DNA from: Planctomycetota bacterium
GTDB taxonomy: Bacteria > Planctomycetota > Planctomycetia > Pirellulales > UBA7805
Direction of reading: 5' to 3'
Assembly (NCBI GenBank): GCA_030605285.1
Contig: JAUWIQ010000035.1
Coordinates: 1-10,145 of the forward strand
Length of the DNA stretch: 10,145 nt
Below the pieces are notes generated by a model. The model did no database searches, had not been told where the DNA came from, and worked only from the letters and a program-made list of their open reading frames with translations. This document shows, piece by piece, positions 7,609 to 10,145 of this stretch (the first letter of the stretch is position 1; each line of letters opens with the position of its first letter). The translations under genes were made by a program, and so were the position numbers.

Positions 7609-8853
7609 ATGCCCTATCGCCTGCTCAAGTTCGGTTTCAGCAAGGAGTATCCGGAGCCACGGATGTTCCGCGCGCCGGAGCAGCTCCGCGACGAGTACGA
7701 TGTGGTAATTATCGGCGGTGGCGGGCACGGCCTGGCAGCCGCCTATTATCTTGCCCGGGAACACGGGATCACGAATGTCGCCGTCCTGGAGCAGGGCTAC
7801 ATCGGCCGGGGCGGCACGGGCCGCAATACGGCGATCATCCGCTCGAACTATCTGACTCCTGAAGGAGCCCGTTTTTATCAGGCCAGCGTCGAACTGTTTC
7901 AGGATCTCTCGCGACAGTTCAACCTCAATTTGTTCTACAGTGAGCGGGGTCATTTCACTCTGGCCCATTCGCCAGCCTCGCTGCGGACCCAGCGCTGGCG
8001 CGCCGAAGTGAACAAACATTTGGGGATCGACAGCGAGTTGGTGACTCCTACCGAGATCAAGCAAATGGTCCCGGAAATCGATCTTGCTTGTGGAGGGCAG
8101 CAGCCACCGATTCACGGGGCCCTCTATCATCCCCCGGGTGCCATCGCCCGGCACGACGCGGTCGCTTGGGGCTACGCTCGGGGTGCCGACCAGCGGGGCG
8201 TCGAAATTCACCAGCAGACACGGGTCACCGATATCGAAATTCGCGACGGGGCGGTCTGCGGTGTGCATACCGACAAAGGTTTTATCAAAACCCGCAAAGT
8301 CCTCTCCGCGGTAGCCGGTTGGACGACCGGCATCACTGAGATGGTCTCTCTGCGGACCCCGCTGGTGATCCATCCGCTGCAGGCGATGGTGACTGAGCCG
8401 CTCAAGCCCTGGCTCAATAAAATTGTCGTTTCGGCAAGTTTGCACCTCTATATGAGTCAGTCGTCGCGCGGAGAACTCGTAGCGGGCGCGTCGCTCGATC
8501 CGTACGAACTGATTTCCATGCGGTCCACCTTGGATTTCGCCGAAGGGACTGCCGGCCACCTGATCGATCTGTTCCCCATGCTCGGCGACATCAAGATCCT
8601 CCGGCAGTGGGCCGGGCTCTGCGACATGACACCCGACTTTTCTCCGATCATGGGGACCACACCGATCGACGGTTTTTACATCGATGCCGGTTGGGGAACC
8701 TGGGGATTCAAGGCGACGCCGATCAGCGGGCTGTCGATGGCCCATACCGTGGCTACCGGCAGCAACCACGAACTGATTGAGCCATTTAACCTTTCGCGGT
8801 TCAGCCGTTGGCAACTGGTAGGTGAAAAGGGAGCTGCCTCCGTAGGGCATTAA
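7609..8853 (+). CDS. mgdA: N-methylglutamate dehydrogenase subunit A (sarcosine oxidase beta-like, SoxB family)
   Basis: The 414-residue flavoprotein matches the beta subunit of heterotetrameric sarcosine oxidase. A dinucleotide fold begins at YDVVIIGGGGHG (GGGGHG at 36-41), followed by LAREHGITNVAVLEQG and the family block GRNTAIIRSNY. The segment AIARHDAVAWGYARGA contains His182, which corresponds by position to the His that binds FMN covalently in SoxB. The C-terminal block DGFYIDAGWGTWGFKATPISG is also typical. The subunit should bind FAD (and FMN at the interface with MgdC) and oxidise the N-methyl group of N-methylglutamate. The chosen ATG gives the usual roughly 30-residue lead before the FAD motif. 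No clear Shine-Dalgarno site precedes it, which is odd next to its neighbours; the gap to gmaS is 60 bases. The substrate is inferred from the operon. Sarcosine is the alternative. Confidence 0.87.
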   Translation: MPYRLLKFGFSKEYPEPRMFRAPEQLRDEYDVVIIGGGGHGLAAAYYLAREHGITNVAVLEQGYIGRGGTGRNTAIIRSNYLTPEGARFYQASVELFQDLSRQFNLNLFYSERGHFTLAHSPASLRTQRWRAEVNKHLGIDSELVTPTEIKQMVPEIDLACGGQQPPIHGALYHPPGAIARHDAVAWGYARGADQRGVEIHQQTRVTDIEIRDGAVCGVHTDKGFIKTRKVLSAVAGWTTGITEMVSLRTPLVIHPLQAMVTEPLKPWLNKIVVSASLHLYMSQSSRGELVAGASLDPYELISMRSTLDFAEGTAGHLIDLFPMLGDIKILRQWAGLCDMTPDFSPIMGTTPIDGFYIDAGWGTWGFKATPISGLSMAHTVATGSNHELIEPFNLSRFSRWQLVGEKGAASVGH

Positions 8854-8859
8854 CGCACG

Positions 8860-9135
8860 ATGAAGATTATTTGCTGTCCCGTGAACGGCCCTCGGCCACT
8901 GCAGGAATTCCACTTTGGCGGCCAACTTCGCCCGCTGCCGGTCGCTGGCGACGAGGGCCCGTTGAGCGACGCGGCGTGGGCCGACTACGTCTTCAACCGC
9001 GCGGGCGAACCGGGCATCCAGCGGGAATGGTGGTACCACACGCCGAGCGGTACCTGGTTTATTGCCGAGCGGGATTGTGAGAAGGATGAATTCCTGCGCA
9101 CCTACCTCTACGGCCAGCGGGGAACGGATGACTGA
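8860..9135 (+). CDS. mgdB: N-methylglutamate dehydrogenase subunit B (sarcosine oxidase delta-like, SoxD family)
   Basis: This 91-residue protein is the small delta subunit of the sarcosine-oxidase-like complex. Family features are the N-terminal CPVNGPRPLQEFHFGG, then ADYVFNRAG and a REWWYHTPSGTWFIAERD block. Sarcosine oxidase delta subunits bind zinc through cysteines including a CPxCG-type pair; here the second Cys of that pair is Asn (CPVN), so zinc binding is altered or lost. The tryptophan-rich C-terminal block fits the N-methylglutamate enzyme type as I know it. The gene starts six bases after the mgdA stop and overlaps mgdC by eight bases, so the three are translated together and probably in fixed proportion. 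The role is structural support of the dehydrogenase complex; no catalytic function is expected. Confidence 0.83.
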   Translation: MKIICCPVNGPRPLQEFHFGGQLRPLPVAGDEGPLSDAAWADYVFNRAGEPGIQREWWYHTPSGTWFIAERDCEKDEFLRTYLYGQRGTDD

Positions 9136-10145
9136 ACGATTGCGCGAACGTGAAGGGGAGTGGATCGATCGCGATCAACCGGTTTCGTTTCACTTTGAAG
9201 GTGAGTCGCATCAAGGTTTTGCGGGCGATGTGCTTGCCAGTGCGTTATGGGCAGACGGGGTGCGGCTCTTGGGGCGCAGCTTCAAATACCACCGGCCGCG
9301 CGGCATTTACAGCCTCGCCGGAGCGGATGCTAATTTGATGGTGGAAGACGGCCAGCGGACGAATCTCCGTGGCGACTTTTTGCCGATCGAAGCGGGACTC
9401 AATGTCCGCTCGGTCAATACGGCTGGGGGACTCAAGCGCGATTGGCTTAAGATCACCGACCGCTTTGGCCGCTGGATGCCGGTGGGATTTTATTACAAGG
9501 CGTTCCATACGCCCCGGTGGCTGTTCCCCTTTTATGAAAACCAGATGCGCAAGATTGCCGGCCTTGGAAAAATTGATCCTGCCGGCAAGTGGCAGCCGTC
9601 GCCCAAGGATTATGCGTTTGCCGATCTTTTGGTTGCCGGTGCAGGACCCGCAGGCCTCTCTGCCGCGATCGCCGCCGCCGAGCAGGGATTGGAGGTGTTG
9701 CTCGTCGATGAGCAGCCCCACGTCGGTGGCAGCCTCCACTGGCAACATGCGCAAGATCAGACGGCTGCCCGATCTTTGCAGGAGCTTGTGCGCCGTGCTG
9801 CAACACTCGATAAGCTTCAGATTCGCACCGGCACGCAGGTAGCCGGTTGTTATGCCGATCATTGGATCGCCCTGGTCGACGCGCAGCGGCTGACCAAACT
9901 TCGTACGCGGGCGACCCTCTTTGCCACAGGCTGTTTCGAGCAGCCGGCCGTTTTTCAGAACAACGACCTCCCTGGGGTGATGCTCGGTTCGGCCGCCCAG
10001 CGATTGATTTATCTCTATCGGGTGCGGCCGTGTCGGCGGGCCGTGATCCTGGCGGCAGGTAGCGAGGGTTATCGGCTTGCGTTGGATCTGCTAGAGGCTG
10101 GTGTGGAGGTAGTGGCCCTGGCGGATTTGCGCGATGAGGGCGAAG
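9128..10145 (+). CDS. mgdC: N-methylglutamate dehydrogenase subunit C (sarcosine oxidase alpha-like, SoxA family), partial at right edge
   Basis: 339 codons are visible; the full family protein is roughly 950-1000 residues, so about two thirds lie beyond the window. The N-terminal domain (about 18-75) is the ferredoxin-like fold of SoxA without iron-sulfur cysteines: FEGESHQGFAGDVLASALWA, then LLGRSFKYHRPRGI. A dinucleotide-binding fold follows with LLVAGAGPAGLSAA (GAGPAG at 171-176) and an acidic strand end (LVDEQPHVGG). ATGCFEQP (266-273) and NNDLPGVMLGSAAQ are typical of the NAD-linked half of the subunit. The missing C-terminal part should be the GcvT-like folate-binding domain that receives the C1 unit as methylene-tetrahydrofolate. 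ATG 9128 overlaps the mgdB stop and has CGGGGAA just upstream. The next gene should be the gamma-like subunit mgdD. Confidence 0.87.
   Translation, partial: MTERLREREGEWIDRDQPVSFHFEGESHQGFAGDVLASALWADGVRLLGRSFKYHRPRGIYSLAGADANLMVEDGQRTNLRGDFLPIEAGLNVRSVNTAGGLKRDWLKITDRFGRWMPVGFYYKAFHTPRWLFPFYENQMRKIAGLGKIDPAGKWQPSPKDYAFADLLVAGAGPAGLSAAIAAAEQGLEVLLVDEQPHVGGSLHWQHAQDQTAARSLQELVRRAATLDKLQIRTGTQVAGCYADHWIALVDAQRLTKLRTRATLFATGCFEQPAVFQNNDLPGVMLGSAAQRLIYLYRVRPCRRAVILAAGSEGYRLALDLLEAGVEVVALADLRDEGE

Noticed and set aside
7570..9039. Minus-strand 489-codon frame opposite mgdA and mgdB
   Set aside because: It is longer than mgdA itself, but its product has no recognisable motif, whereas the plus strand encodes clear SoxB- and SoxD-type proteins with tight operon spacing.

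Overview
The window looks like chromosomal DNA of a planctomycete, probably of the Pirellulales. I infer this from a large secreted TPR/CHAT protein and a very small lipoprotein, both of types I associate with that group, from moderately high G+C, from GTG starts, and from several genes with weak Shine-Dalgarno sites. No rRNA or other marker gene is present, so the assignment is by recognition, not proof.

Layout. Positions 1-2223 (minus strand) hold a gene that runs off the left edge. It encodes a signal-peptide-bearing protein with TPR-like helical repeats and the beginning of a CHAT (caspase-like) domain. Positions 2224-2546 are a divergent intergenic region. A 78-residue predicted lipoprotein (2547-2783, plus) follows, closed by a strong intrinsic terminator (2815-2854). 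A good sigma-70-type promoter (3043-3072) then opens a plus-strand operon that fills the rest of the window and runs off the right edge.

The operon has seven genes. Three resemble pieces of glutamate synthase: a class II amidotransferase, a GXGXG beta-helix protein and an FMN-binding synthase. Next is a glutamine-synthetase-family enzyme. The last three are heterotetrameric sarcosine-oxidase-like subunits in the order beta, delta, alpha, with alpha truncated by the window edge. This set matches the N-methylglutamate pathway of methylamine oxidation. GmaS makes gamma-glutamylmethylamide from methylamine, glutamate and ATP. MgsABC converts it to N-methylglutamate. MgdABCD oxidises N-methylglutamate to glutamate and a one-carbon unit (formaldehyde or methylene-tetrahydrofolate). 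The expected missing subunit, mgdD (soxG-like gamma), should lie just right of the window.

The pathway is known mainly from methylotrophic and marine proteobacteria. Its presence beside planctomycete-type genes is the main point of interest, because planctomycetes are known to carry tetrahydromethanopterin-linked C1 genes whose substrate source is unclear. No tRNA, rRNA, CRISPR, insertion sequence or phage gene was seen.
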